33,329 bases of DNA from NCBI RefSeq assembly GCF_026013475.1, contig NZ_JAPDPH010000062.1, forward strand, positions 1 through 33,329, in the 5' to 3' direction. Position numbers and translations under genes: made by a program. This DNA is from Micromonospora yasonensis. Lineage in GTDB: Bacteria > Actinomycetota > Actinomycetes > Mycobacteriales > Micromonosporaceae. Of the stretch, positions 23,683-32,845 are shown piece after piece. Under the pieces are notes generated by a model. That model ran no database searches. It worked only from the letters and a program-made list of their open reading frames with translations, and was not told the origin of the DNA. Each line of letters opens with the position of its first letter. Within the stretch, counting starts at the first letter, position 1.

Positions 23683-24426
23683 CTACCGGAGCCGGCCGAA
23701 GTACGCGTCGGCGAGCGCGTCGGACCCGGCGACGTCGGTGGCCGGCCGATCCAGGATCACCCGGCCCACGTCCAGCACGGTGACCCGGTCGGCGACCTCG
23801 AGAGCAGCCGCCACGGCCTGCTCGACCAGCAGGATTCCGATCCCGGTGGCCTTGAGTGCGGCGACCGTGGCCATCACCTCGGCGACCACCGACGGCGCCA
23901 GGCCACCCGACGGTTCGTCGAGCATGAGCAGCGACGGCTGGGCCATCAGGGCCTGCCCGATGGCGAGCATCTGCTGCTGTCCGCCGGACAACTGGCCCGA
24001 GGCCACGTGCCGGCGCTGCGCCAGGGCCGGGAACATCTCGTAGATCGGGTCGAGCTCAACCAGCAGCTTCCGCTTGTTCAGCCCGCGCGTGTAGCCACCG
24101 AGCAGCAGGTTCTCCTCGATCGTACGGCGACGGAAGATCCGCTTGCCCTCCTGCACGAGTCCGATGCCGGCCCGCACCCGTTGGTGCGGCGGCATGCCGG
24201 TGATGTCCCGGGCGCGCAGCGCGACCGAGCCGGCGTCCGCCCGGTTCAACCCGGCGATCGCCCGGAGCGTCGTGGTCTTGCCGGCGCCGTTGCGCCCGAG
24301 CAGCACGGTGATCTCACCGGCGCGGACCTGCAACGAGGCGTCCCAGACCGCGCGGATGTCGCCGTACCCGCTGGCCAGGCCACGGACCTCCAACAGCGGG
24401 CTCGCCACAGTGGTCGGACTGCTCAC
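23683..24426 (-). CDS. livF: LivF-type ABC transporter ATPase
   Basis: A 247-residue ATPase of the branched-chain amino acid importer class. Walker A GRNGAGKTTT, Q-loop region GLVQEGKRIFRRRTIEENL (the EGRxxFxxxTVxENL block typical of LivF), signature LSGGQQQM, Walker B LLMLDEPSGGLAP and a H-loop substitute VEQA are all visible. GTG 24426 overlaps the upstream stop (GTGA), with AGGAGG at 24434-24439. It is the last gene of the importer unit that begins at livH. The ATPase is expected to energise import of the ligand of the lipoprotein encoded at 13032. Regulation is probably from the 27161 KstR2 box. Confidence 0.93.
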   Translation of the reverse strand: MSSPTTVASPLLEVRGLASGYGDIRAVWDASLQVRAGEITVLLGRNGAGKTTTLRAIAGLNRADAGSVALRARDITGMPPHQRVRAGIGLVQEGKRIFRRRTIEENLLLGGYTRGLNKRKLLVELDPIYEMFPALAQRRHVASGQLSGGQQQMLAIGQALMAQPSLLMLDEPSGGLAPSVVAEVMATVAALKATGIGILLVEQAVAAALEVADRVTVLDVGRVILDRPATDVAGSDALADAYFGRLR

Positions 24427-26240
24427 GGGTGGACCTCCTGCCGCACGCCGAGGTACTCGGAGAGCACCCGGGGGTGGTTCTCGATCTCATCGGGCGTACC
24501 CGAGGCGATCAGCTCGCTCTGCGCCAGCACATGGATGGCGTCGGCCAGGTCGAGCACCAACCGGAAGTTGTGCTCGACCAGGATCACCGTGGTGCCCGCG
24601 GCGCGAATCGCGCGGATCAGCTCGGCGAGCCGGTCGATCTCGTCCTCGTCGAGGCCGGAGGCGACCTCGTCGAGCAGGAGCACCTTGGGCCGGGCCACCA
24701 GCGCCCGCGCCACCTCGAGCAGCCGCCGGGTGCCCAGCGGCAGGGACGCCGCCTCCACGTCGGCCAGCCTCGCGGCGCCGACCAGGCGCAGCACGTCGTC
24801 TACCTCGGCTCGATCGGCGGCCGCCGCGCGCCGGTAGCGAGGCAGCCGGAGGATCGCGGCCGCCATCCCGACGTGGCGCGGCGAGTACGCCCCGGCGGCG
24901 ACCGCCTCCCGTACGGTGATGTGCTGCGGGAACAGCGGCGTCTGGAAGGTCCGGGCGACCCCCGCCCGAGCGACGTCGTGCGTGCTACGTCCGGTGATCT
25001 CCGCGTCCCCGAGGTGGATCGACCCGGAGTCGATCCGGTAGTAGCCGCAGATCACGTTGAGCAGGGTGGTCTTGCCGGATCCGTTCGGGCCGATCAGGGC
25101 GGTGATCTGCCCGGGCACGGCGGTCAGCGTGACCCCGCCCAACGCCTGCAGGCCGCCGAAGCGCTTACGTACGTCGGTCACCTCGAGCCGGGCACCGGTC
25201 AGCGGTGGCAGCGCGGGGCCGTCGGGTGCCGGGCCGGCCGGCGCGGCCTCGCCGGTGGCGAGCACGTCCGGCGTGGGTCGCCAGCGCGCCGCCAGCCGGG
25301 CGACGGCCCGGTCGGCGAGCCCGGCGAGGCCGTTGGCCACCAGCGTGCCGGCGAGGATGAGGAAGATTCCGTAGACGATCTGGGTGTACTGCTCGAACTC
25401 GGTGGAGCGCAGCGGACCGTACTGCATCACCGCGGCGCCGACGAAGGGTCCGTAGATGCTCTTGGCGCCGCCCAGGATCGAGGCGGCCAGCACGGTCACG
25501 GCGAGCGTGAAGCCGAACGAGTGCGGCGCGAGGTACTTGTCCACATAGGCGAAGAGGGCCCCGGCGATGCCGGCCGGAATCGCGCCGATCGCGTACGCGG
25601 TCAGCTTCATCCGGTAGACCGAGATGCCGAGCGACGAGGCCAGGATCGGGCTCTCCCGCAGGACCTGGAAGGCGACCCCGTGCCGGGACGTGATCAGATT
25701 GCGCATCAGCGCGAACCAGCAGACGGTGATCACCGCGACGACGACGTACATATCGAGGCTGCTCAACTCCGCGCCGAAGAGCCGGGGGCGGGGGATGCCG
25801 ACCATGCCCACGGCCCCGCCGGTGTAGTGCTCGAGCAGGTCGAGGAACTGCGGGACCAGCAACACCAGGAAGAACGACGTCATGGCCAGCGACCAGCCGC
25901 CGAGACGCAGCCCGGGCACCCCGGAGACCAGTCCGACCACCAGCGCCGCGGCGGCCGCGACGAGCACGAGCAGTGCCAGGTCGTTGACCCAGTGCATGGC
26001 GAGGTAGCCGGTCAGGTACGCGCCGGTGGCGTACATGGCGGCCTGTCCGAGGGCCAACTCACCGGCGTACCCGAAGCTCAGGTTCAGCCCGCTGGAGAGC
26101 AGGGCCAGGATGCAGGTGAGCAGCAGCAGCCGCCGGGTGCCGGAGCTGATGCCGAGCCAGGGCGCCGCGACCAGCAGCACCCCCAGCACCAGGGGGATCG
26201 TCCAGGACGGCAGGGCACGGAGCTGACGGGGAAGGGCCAT
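24423..26240 (-). CDS. Fused LivM permease - LivG ATPase
   Basis: A 605-residue two-domain protein. Residues about 15-320 form a LivM-type permease with eight or more hydrophobic helices and the conserved LNLSFGYAGELALGQAAMYATGAYLTG block. An Ala/Pro-rich linker (about 325-355) leads to a LivG-type ATPase (about 360-605) with Walker A GPNGSGKTTL, VARTFQTPLF as Q-loop, Walker B VLLLDEVASGLD and VEHNFRLV. The ABC signature is LPLGTRRLLEVARAL rather than LSGGQ, and the Walker B proline is valine; LivG proteins often deviate at the signature. The ATG at 26240 was chosen; GTG 26246, overlapping the livH stop, is equally possible. MG fusions are known in actinobacterial importers and no frameshift is needed. 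Confidence 0.9.
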   Translation of the reverse strand: MALPRQLRALPSWTIPLVLGVLLVAAPWLGISSGTRRLLLLTCILALLSSGLNLSFGYAGELALGQAAMYATGAYLTGYLAMHWVNDLALLVLVAAAAALVVGLVSGVPGLRLGGWSLAMTSFFLVLLVPQFLDLLEHYTGGAVGMVGIPRPRLFGAELSSLDMYVVVAVITVCWFALMRNLITSRHGVAFQVLRESPILASSLGISVYRMKLTAYAIGAIPAGIAGALFAYVDKYLAPHSFGFTLAVTVLAASILGGAKSIYGPFVGAAVMQYGPLRSTEFEQYTQIVYGIFLILAGTLVANGLAGLADRAVARLAARWRPTPDVLATGEAAPAGPAPDGPALPPLTGARLEVTDVRKRFGGLQALGGVTLTAVPGQITALIGPNGSGKTTLLNVICGYYRIDSGSIHLGDAEITGRSTHDVARAGVARTFQTPLFPQHITVREAVAAGAYSPRHVGMAAAILRLPRYRRAAAADRAEVDDVLRLVGAARLADVEAASLPLGTRRLLEVARALVARPKVLLLDEVASGLDEDEIDRLAELIRAIRAAGTTVILVEHNFRLVLDLADAIHVLAQSELIASGTPDEIENHPRVLSEYLGVRQEVHP

Positions 26241-26242
26241 GG

Positions 26243-27100
26243 TCACACCATCCGTTCCCGTGTCGTGCCGAACAGGCCGGTGGGTTTGAGCATCAGGATC
26301 AGCAACAGGACGACGAACACCATGATCGTGGGCAACTGGCTGCCCAGCCAGCGCCCGGTCAGCGATTCGACGAGTCCCACGAGAAAGCCGCCGAGCAGCG
26401 CCCCGGGCAGGCTGCCGAAGCCGCCGATGGCCAGCGCCACGAAGCCCTTGAGCGCCAGCGCCGCGGCCAGGGTGGAGACCGCGAACGTCTTCGGGCCGAC
26501 GAGCGGGCCGGTCAGGCCGGCCAGCACCCCGGTGAAGACGAAGGCCCCCAGGGCGAGCCGCTTGACGTTGATTCCGCGCAGCAGCGCCGCGTCCCGGTCC
26601 TCGGCCATGGCCAGCAGGGCCAGCCCGGTCAGCGACCGACGGCTGTAGACGATCATCGCCACCGCTATCGCGACGACGCTGACGACCAGCACCACCTCGG
26701 GGACGCTGATCCGGCCGCCGAGCAGTGTGAAGGTGGCGTCCGAGCCGACGGCCGGAACCTTCAGCACCTGGTCGCCCCAGATCAGTCGGGTGGTGCCGTC
26801 GAGGAGGGTGGCCATGCCGAGGGTGGTGACCAGGTGGGCGTGCGCGCCCTTGACCGGCCGGATGGCCACGAACTCCTCGAGCAGGGCGATGAGCCCGACG
26901 CCGACCGCCGCGATGGCGAAGATCAGCAGGACCGGGAGCTCGGCGACGACGAGGCCCCAGTACGTCACGAAGATCGCGAACATCATGAGTTGCGCGTGTG
27001 CGAAGTTGAACGTCGTGTATGCGATGAAGACGACGTTGTAGCCGATCGCGATCAGGGCGTACACGGCCCCGATCGACAGGCCGGACCAGATCGGTGTCAC
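26243..27100 (-). CDS. livH: LivH-type ABC transporter permease
   Basis: A 285-residue membrane protein with about eight transmembrane helices. GLSIGAVYALIAIGYNVVFIAYTTFNFAHAQLMMF is the typical LivH start and LGGFLVGLVESL is close to the C-terminal signature; the cytoplasmic loop AMAEDRDAALLRGINVKR is the expected EAA-like coupling region. GTG 27100 is preceded by GAGGAGG. It is the first gene of the importer unit, 60 bases from a perfect KstR2 box (27161-27174). A -10-like TATAGT lies at 27147-27152 on the minus strand. With LivMG, LivF and the distant lipoprotein it forms a complete importer. Amino acids are the textbook ligand, but the operator argues for a steroid-derived acid; many Liv-type systems import aromatic or alicyclic acids. 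Confidence 0.93.
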   Translation of the reverse strand: MTPIWSGLSIGAVYALIAIGYNVVFIAYTTFNFAHAQLMMFAIFVTYWGLVVAELPVLLIFAIAAVGVGLIALLEEFVAIRPVKGAHAHLVTTLGMATLLDGTTRLIWGDQVLKVPAVGSDATFTLLGGRISVPEVVLVVSVVAIAVAMIVYSRRSLTGLALLAMAEDRDAALLRGINVKRLALGAFVFTGVLAGLTGPLVGPKTFAVSTLAAALALKGFVALAIGGFGSLPGALLGGFLVGLVESLTGRWLGSQLPTIMVFVVLLLILMLKPTGLFGTTRERMV

Positions 27101-27160
27101 CGCACCTCCTCTCGGTCGCCGTGGCGGCGGTCACGCCGATTGAGGAACTATAGCGAGCCA

Positions 27161-27174
27161 ACCAAGCGCTTGCT
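27161..27174. promoter_or_regulatory. KstR2-type operator between livH and the phosphotransferase
   Basis: ACCAAGCGCTTGCT is a perfect KstR2 palindrome in the 118-base divergent gap. -10-like hexamers face both ways: TATAGT (27147-27152, minus, towards livH) and TATAGC (27149-27154, plus, six bases before the box). One box may therefore control both directions. Confidence 0.87.
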
Positions 27175-27218
27175 ACTGTCGACGCGAAGTCGCCACAGTC
27201 GATTCCGGGGAGTCGCCG

Positions 27219-28265
27219 ATGAGCGCCGTGCCGCCCCTGCCGCTCGGGATCTCCCCCGCGGTCCCCGGTTGGCTGGCCGAGCACCTGCCGGGGCTGCGGC
27301 CGCCGATCGAGTTCACCCGGTTGGCCGGCGGTCGCTCCAACCTCACGTACCTGGTCACCGACGCGGCCGGCGTACGCCGGGTGCTCCGCCGGCCACCGCT
27401 CGGCTCGCACGCGGCGACGGCGCACGACGTGCTTCGCGAGGCGCGCCTGCTGGACGGGCTCGCGGGCGAGGTACCGGTGCCCGCCGTCCTCGCCATCTGT
27501 GCGGACGATTCGGTCACCGACGCGCCCTTCGTGGTGCTGGAACACCTGGACGGCCTGGTGCTGCGCGACCCGGCCGGCGTCGAGGCATCGCTGAGCGTGG
27601 CGCAGCGGCGGCTGGTGGGTCCGGCGTTGATCGATGCGATGGTGACGCTGCACCGGGTGGACCCGGCGCGGGTCGGCCTCGGCGCCCTGACGGCGCGCCG
27701 CGACCACGTGACCCGGCAGCTACGGCGGTGGTACGGGAACTGGCGGCGCGGTGGCACCCGCGAGCTGCCCGATCTCGAGGCGGCACACGCGCGCCTGGCC
27801 GAGCTCGTTCCCGAGCAGCGCCGTACCGCCATCGTCCACGGCGACTACCGGCTGGACAACTGCGTCCTCGACCCGTCGATGGCCGTACAGGGCATCCTCG
27901 ACTGGGAGCTGACCACGGTCGGCGACCCGCTGGTCGACCTGGGGCAGTTCCTCGTCTACTGGGCGGAGCCGGCCGACGAGCGCACCGCGCTGCACGCGCC
28001 GCCGACCGCGGCCCCCGGCTTCTCCAGCCGGGCCGAGCTGGCCGAGCGGTACTGCGCCGCGACGGGCGAGGACCCGGCCGCGCTGGACTACCACCTCGCC
28101 TTCAGCTGGTGGAAGACGGCCTGCATCGTCGAAGACGTCTACACCCGGATGCGCCGGGGCGCCATGGGCGTCACCGACCGCTCCCCCGAGTCCTTCGCCG
28201 AGCAGGCTGCGGCGCTGGCCGCGCAGGCTCGCCGGGCAGCCGCGCGCCTGGGCGCGCCCCGGTGA
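27219..28265 (+). CDS. APH-family phosphotransferase, ACAD10/11-LvaA type
   Basis: A 348-residue kinase-fold protein of the aminoglycoside phosphotransferase family. FTRLAGGRSNLTYLVTD is the nucleotide loop, VLRRPPLGSHAATAHDVLREARLL matches the N-terminal half of ACAD10/ACAD11, HGDYRLDNCV (about 207) is the catalytic loop and ILDWELTTVGDPLVDLG (about 226) the metal-binding DWE. In ACAD11 and in bacterial LvaA this kinase domain phosphorylates a 4-hydroxyacyl-CoA so that an ACAD-fold partner can eliminate phosphate. The likely partner is encoded at 7856. The ATG at 27219 lies 44 bases after a perfect KstR2 box. Actinobacterial homologues include mycobacterial FadE36. Antibiotic modification is unlikely given the close match to the acyl-CoA branch. 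Confidence 0.87.
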   Translation: MSAVPPLPLGISPAVPGWLAEHLPGLRPPIEFTRLAGGRSNLTYLVTDAAGVRRVLRRPPLGSHAATAHDVLREARLLDGLAGEVPVPAVLAICADDSVTDAPFVVLEHLDGLVLRDPAGVEASLSVAQRRLVGPALIDAMVTLHRVDPARVGLGALTARRDHVTRQLRRWYGNWRRGGTRELPDLEAAHARLAELVPEQRRTAIVHGDYRLDNCVLDPSMAVQGILDWELTTVGDPLVDLGQFLVYWAEPADERTALHAPPTAAPGFSSRAELAERYCAATGEDPAALDYHLAFSWWKTACIVEDVYTRMRRGAMGVTDRSPESFAEQAAALAAQARRAAARLGAPR

Positions 28266-28601
28266 CCTCCATCGGTCCGACACCCGGTAAACGTTCATGG
28301 GCACCGCAGTAGCGACCACGCGTCGGATCGTGGCATCCTGCGTGAGCAAATCGGCACCGACTCCCACAGGGATCGATCCCTGACCTACCCGCCCGGGGGT
28401 GCGCACGCCACGGGGACGCGCCCTGACGGTCGGGGGCGCCGGTCGAGGACGGTCGGCCCGGCGGAACGGGCGCGCCGGGAACACTCTTGTAACAAGCGCT
28501 TGGTAGGCTAGGTGACGCCCCGAATGCCGCCGACGGCAGTGACCGTACGCCTCGGGGTCGAACACGATCCGTCCCGTCTAGTTGTCTGTGAGGAAACATT
28601 G
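28266..28601. other. Non-coding region upstream of kstR2
   Basis: I see no gene in these 336 bases. They hold the KstR2 box at 28491-28504 with a -10-like TAGGCT at 28504-28509. A GCGCCC (28418-28423) / GGGCGC (28434-28439) stem might terminate the phosphotransferase transcript. An in-frame extension of kstR2 back to 28512 exists, but it lacks a ribosome site and family-like sequence. Confidence 0.6.
28491..28504. promoter_or_regulatory. KstR2-type operator upstream of kstR2
   Basis: AACAAGCGCTTGGT is a perfect KstR2 palindrome 97 bases before the kstR2 start, implying autorepression. A -10-like TAGGCT overlaps its last base, suggesting a leader of roughly 80-90 bases. Confidence 0.88.
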
Positions 28602-29192
28602 GTGCGAGAGCCTGGGGACCGGCGCGAGGCGATCCTCGACACCGCCGCCGCCCTGTTCGCCCGCAAGGGGGTGGCGGCGACCACCGTCCGCCAGATCGCC
28701 GACGAGGTCGGCATCCTCTCCGGCAGCCTTTACCACCACTTCGATTCCAAGGAGGCCATGGTCGACGAGATCATCTCGTCGTTCCTGCGGGACCTCAAGG
28801 ATCGGTACGCGAAGGTGCTGGCCCAGGAGGCCGACGCGCGCGCCCGGCTGCACGACCTGATCGTGGCGTCGTTGGAGGTGGTCGAGGCGCACCCGCACGC
28901 CGCCGAGATCTACCAGAACGACGTCAACTACCTGCTGGGGATCGAACGCTTCAGCTACCTTCGCAACGCCGGCCGCCAGGTGCAGGACACCTGGCTCAAG
29001 GTGATCGAGGCCGGCGTCGCCGAAGGCGTGTTCCGGGGCGACCTGGACGCGAAGATCCTCTACCGGCTGATGCGCGACGCGGTGTGGCTGTCGGTGCGCT
29101 GGTTCAAGCCGAGCAAGGGGTACCCGATCGCCAAGCTGGCCGAGGACGCCACCTCGCTCTTCCTGGACGGCCTCACCGCCAAGGGCGCCTGA
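28602..29192 (+). CDS. kstR2: KstR2, TetR-family repressor of HIP catabolism
   Basis: A 196-residue TetR repressor (mycobacterial KstR2 is about 200). It is recognisable by RREAILDTAAALFARKGVAATTVRQIADEVGILSGSLYHHFDSKEAMVDEII (HTH about residues 25-50), IYQNDVNYL, RFSYLRNAGRQVQDTW and the C-terminal VWLSVRWFKP. Known biology: KstR2 binds AnCAAGnnCTTGnT palindromes and is released by HIP-CoA. Eight such boxes lie in this window, including one upstream of this gene. GTG 28602 is preferred because AGGAA (28591-28595) is six bases away; TTG 28599 is too close and GTG/ACG-type starts further up lack a ribosome site. It converges with fadA6, with a terminator hairpin between. Confidence 0.93.
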   Translation: MREPGDRREAILDTAAALFARKGVAATTVRQIADEVGILSGSLYHHFDSKEAMVDEIISSFLRDLKDRYAKVLAQEADARARLHDLIVASLEVVEAHPHAAEIYQNDVNYLLGIERFSYLRNAGRQVQDTWLKVIEAGVAEGVFRGDLDAKILYRLMRDAVWLSVRWFKPSKGYPIAKLAEDATSLFLDGLTAKGA

Positions 29193-29194
29193 GC

Positions 29195-29226
29195 GCGGGC
29201 GGCGCCGGAGGCACCGGGCCGCCCGC
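29195..29226. terminator. Bidirectional terminator between kstR2 and fadA6
   Basis: A 9-bp perfect stem GCGGGCGGC (29195-29203) / GCCGCCCGC (29218-29226) encloses an inner CCGG/CCGG stem (29205-29208, 29214-29217). It fills the 39-base gap between the two convergent genes and begins two bases after the kstR2 stop. No T-tract is present. Confidence 0.65.
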
Positions 29227-29231
29227 TCCGC

Positions 29232-30452
29232 TCAGGAGAGCCGCTCCAGCACCATCGCCATCCCCTGCCCGCCCGCGGTGCACATGGTCTCCAGGCCGAA
29301 CTGCTTGTCGCGGAAGCGCAGTCCGTTGATCAGGGTGGTGGCGATGCGGGCTCCGGTCATGCCGAAGGGGTGACCGAGCGCGATCGCCCCGCCGTGCACG
29401 TTGACCCGCTCCGGGTCGACACCGAGCATCCGGCAGGACGGGATGACCTGCGCCGCGAACGCCTCGTTGATCTCGACGAGGTCGATGTCCCCGATGGACA
29501 TCCCGGCGTTCGCCAACGCGCGCCGGCTCGCCTCCACCGGCCCCAGGCCCATGATCTCCGGGCTGACCGCGGAGACGCCGGTGGCCACGATCCGCGCCAG
29601 CGGGGTGAGCCCGAGCTGACGCGCCCGGACGTCGCTCATCACGACGAGCGCGGCGGCACCGTCGTTGAGCGGACAGCAATTGGCCGCGGTGACCGTCCCA
29701 TCGGGACGGAACGCCGGCTGCAGGGCGCTCACCTTCTCCAGCGTCACCCCGGCGCGTGGCGAGTCGTCGCGGCTGACCAGGGTGCCGTCGGGCAGGGCCA
29801 CCGGGGTGATGTCGAGCTCCCAGAAGCCGTCGGCCGCCGCCTTCTCGGCCAGGTTCTGGCTGCGTACGCCGAACTCGTCCTGCTCGCGGCGGCTGACGCC
29901 GTACCGCTGGGCGACGTTCTCCGCGGTCTGCCCCATGGCGATGTAGACGTCGGGCTCCTCGCCCGTCTCGCGCGGGTCGCGCCAGATCTCGGCGCCGCCG
30001 CGCGCGCGTCGGGCGGTCCGCTCCTCGGCAGCGGCATACCGGCTGTTGTGGGTCCTCGGCGCGCCGTCGGACTTGCCCCGGTCGTACCGGGAGACGACCT
30101 CCACCCCGGCCACCGCGAAGGCGTGCCCCTCCCCCGCCTTGATCGCGTGGAAGGCCATCCGGGCGGCCTGCAGGGAAGAGGCGCAGTAGCGCTGCACCAC
30201 GGTCCCGGGCACGTCGTCCAGTCCGAGCTGGAGCGCGATCATCCGGCCGAGGTTGTACCCTTGTTCGCCGGCCGGCTGCGCGCAGCCGACCAGCACGTCA
30301 TCGAGGTCGTGCGGATCCAACGCGGGCACCTGCGACACCGCCGCCCGCATGATGGCGGCGGCGAGATCATCGGCCCGCATCTCGGTCAACGACCCCTTGT
30401 ACGCCCGCCCGATCGGCGAACGGGCCGCGGCCACGATCACGGCTTCTGGCAC
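29232..30452 (-). CDS. fadA6: FadA6, thiolase of the HIP pathway
   Basis: A 406-residue thiolase. Catalytic residues are in place: Cys90 in QRYCASSLQAARMAF, His in HGGAIALGHPFGMTGAR, and the second Cys in METMCTAGGQG-type C-terminus (LETMCTAGGQGMAM). VEINEAFAAQV is also standard. FadA6 is a member of the KstR2 regulon and performs the thiolytic step in late HIP breakdown, releasing acetyl-CoA or the final succinyl/propionyl units. The GTG at 30452 is read as start from the family N-terminus (PEAVIVAAARSPIGRAYKG) and AGGGGG at seven bases. The gene has its own promoter with a KstR2 box inside the spacer (30561-30589) and a 100-base leader with a hairpin. Confidence 0.92.
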   Translation of the reverse strand: MPEAVIVAAARSPIGRAYKGSLTEMRADDLAAAIMRAAVSQVPALDPHDLDDVLVGCAQPAGEQGYNLGRMIALQLGLDDVPGTVVQRYCASSLQAARMAFHAIKAGEGHAFAVAGVEVVSRYDRGKSDGAPRTHNSRYAAAEERTARRARGGAEIWRDPRETGEEPDVYIAMGQTAENVAQRYGVSRREQDEFGVRSQNLAEKAAADGFWELDITPVALPDGTLVSRDDSPRAGVTLEKVSALQPAFRPDGTVTAANCCPLNDGAAALVVMSDVRARQLGLTPLARIVATGVSAVSPEIMGLGPVEASRRALANAGMSIGDIDLVEINEAFAAQVIPSCRMLGVDPERVNVHGGAIALGHPFGMTGARIATTLINGLRFRDKQFGLETMCTAGGQGMAMVLERLS

Positions 30453-30506
30453 AGCATGCCCCCTACTCCTCGGCCGGTCGGTCGCTCCTGGTCGCGCCGT
30501 GTCCGC

Positions 30507-30528
30507 CGCGAAGCGGGCGGGCTTCGCG
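30507..30528 (-). other. Hairpin in the fadA6 leader
   Basis: An 8-bp perfect stem CGCGAAGC (30507-30514) / GCTTCGCG (30521-30528) with a six-base loop lies in the presumed 5' leader, 55 bases before the fadA6 start. It could be the terminator of the upstream ACAD unit or a leader structure; the sequence does not decide. Confidence 0.45.
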
Positions 30529-30560
30529 CGGCCTCCCGGCTGATCTCAATCCTGCCGACC

Positions 30561-30589
30561 AACCTAACAAGCGCTTGGTTAACGGTCAA
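30561..30589 (-). promoter_or_regulatory. fadA6 promoter with KstR2 operator in its spacer
   Basis: On the minus strand TTGACC (30584-30589) and TAGGTT (30561-30566) are separated by exactly 17 bases, a good sigma-70-type promoter. The spacer is occupied by the perfect KstR2 palindrome AACAAGCGCTTGGT (plus-strand reading, 30566-30579), so bound repressor would block polymerase directly. Confidence 0.75.
30566..30579. promoter_or_regulatory. KstR2-type operator of fadA6
   Basis: AACAAGCGCTTGGT is a perfect KstR2 palindrome lying between fadA6 and the ACAD gene that ends at 30601. It sits between the -35 and -10 elements of the fadA6 promoter. Confidence 0.88.
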
Positions 30590-30600
30590 CGCGTCCAGCG

Positions 30601-31659
30601 TCACAGCCCGGCCCGCGCGGCGATCACCCGCCGCAGTGCCACCTCATCCCCGAGCAGCAGCCGGTTCGCGGTCGCCCGCTTGAAATGCAGATGGGCGTCG
30701 TGCTCCCAGGTGAAGCCGAGGGCGCCGTGCAACTGGATGCTCTCCGCGGTCACCGCGTAGGCGGCCCGGGTGGCAACCAGCTTCGCCAGCGGCGCCGCGA
30801 TGGCGAACTCCTCGGTACCGGCCACCCGCAGCGCGTACCAGGCGCTGGAGGTCGCTGCCTCCACGGCCACGGCCAGGTCGGCGACCCGGTGCCGCAGGGC
30901 CTGAAAGTGCGCCAGCGGCACGCCGAACTGCTGCCGCGTCTTCAGGTAGTCGACCGTCAGCTCCAGGCTGGCCCGGGCGACGCCGACCGACTCGACGGCG
31001 AGCGCTGCCCACAGCAGGTCCACGGCCCGCCGCACATCGCGCCCGACCAGCGACGCCGCGGCTCCGTCGAACTCCAGCCGCGCCTGCCGCCGCGTCGGGT
31101 CCAGCGTGTCGTGCGGCGTGCGCCGGACGTCCTCGGCGCGGACGGCGTACAGGCCCGGCTCGCCGCCACAGACCGCCGCGACGACGACCATGTCGGCGAC
31201 CGCGCCGTCGAGGACGTGCTCCTTCACCCCGTCGAGGACGTAGCCGTCGCCGCCGCGCCGGGCGGTGCAGGACCAGCGATCCGGCGTCCAGCCCGCGCCG
31301 GGTTCGGCCAGCGCCAGCGCGGCGATGACACTGCCGTCGGCCAACCCGGGCAGCAGGTCCGCGCCGAGCGCCGGGTCGACGGCTGCCGCGGCGACGACCG
31401 TGGACAGGTACGGCGCGGGCAGCAGCACCCGCCCGGCCTCCTCGAGGACGATGCCGACCTCCACCTCGGAGGCGCCGAAACCGCCGTGCTTCTCGTCGAT
31501 CGCCAGCGCGGTGACCCCCAACTCGCCGGCGAGGCGCCGCCAGAGCGTGGCGTCGAAGCCGTCCGCGGCCCGCACCCGCGCCGAGGTGGCGTGCCGGGCC
31601 AGAAAGGTCCGCACCGTGTCACGCAGGTCCGTCTGCTCGGTGGTGAATCCGAATTCCAC
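30601..31659 (-). CDS. Acyl-CoA dehydrogenase, small-subunit type (FadE32/33-like)
   Basis: A 352-residue acyl-CoA dehydrogenase. FGFTTEQTDLRDTVRTFLARHA is the N-terminal helical domain; LELTVDYLKTRQQFGVPLAHFQALRHRVAD and ESIQLHGALGFTWEHDAHLHFKRAT form the C-terminal helical domain. The C-terminal GTxxIQR signature is lacking, as in the small partners of heteromeric steroid ACADs. It starts nine bases after the fadE30 stop, which suggests one complex with FadE30 and resembles the large/small arrangement at 9108-11262. By family it fits FadE32, FadE33 or another KstR2-regulon ACAD of about 320-350 residues; I cannot tell which. It is co-transcribed with fadE30 and the SDR upstream. Confidence 0.83.
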   Translation of the reverse strand: MEFGFTTEQTDLRDTVRTFLARHATSARVRAADGFDATLWRRLAGELGVTALAIDEKHGGFGASEVEVGIVLEEAGRVLLPAPYLSTVVAAAAVDPALGADLLPGLADGSVIAALALAEPGAGWTPDRWSCTARRGGDGYVLDGVKEHVLDGAVADMVVVAAVCGGEPGLYAVRAEDVRRTPHDTLDPTRRQARLEFDGAAASLVGRDVRRAVDLLWAALAVESVGVARASLELTVDYLKTRQQFGVPLAHFQALRHRVADLAVAVEAATSSAWYALRVAGTEEFAIAAPLAKLVATRAAYAVTAESIQLHGALGFTWEHDAHLHFKRATANRLLLGDEVALRRVIAARAGL

Positions 31660-31668
31660 CCGCTCCCC

Positions 31669-32844
<1,176 letters not shown>

Positions 32845-32845
32845 C

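Noticed and set aside
23164..24837. Plus-strand open frame of 557 codons across the hyuB-like end and livF
   Set aside because: Its sequence is low-complexity and without motifs, while both overlapping genes have clear domains. It bridges a convergent gene junction.
24423..26240. LivM-LivG fusion as a sequencing frameshift or missed stop
   Set aside because: Both domains are in one frame with an Ala/Pro-rich linker and neighbouring genes overlap as expected. Such fusions occur in other actinobacterial importers.
27219..28265. Aminoglycoside resistance gene
   Set aside because: The fold is shared, but the N-terminal region matches the ACAD10/11-LvaA branch and the regulation and context are catabolic.
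28512..28601. Upstream in-frame start of kstR2 adding 30 residues
   Set aside because: No ribosome site precedes it, the added residues do not resemble the family, and the operator would then sit inside the ribosome-binding region.
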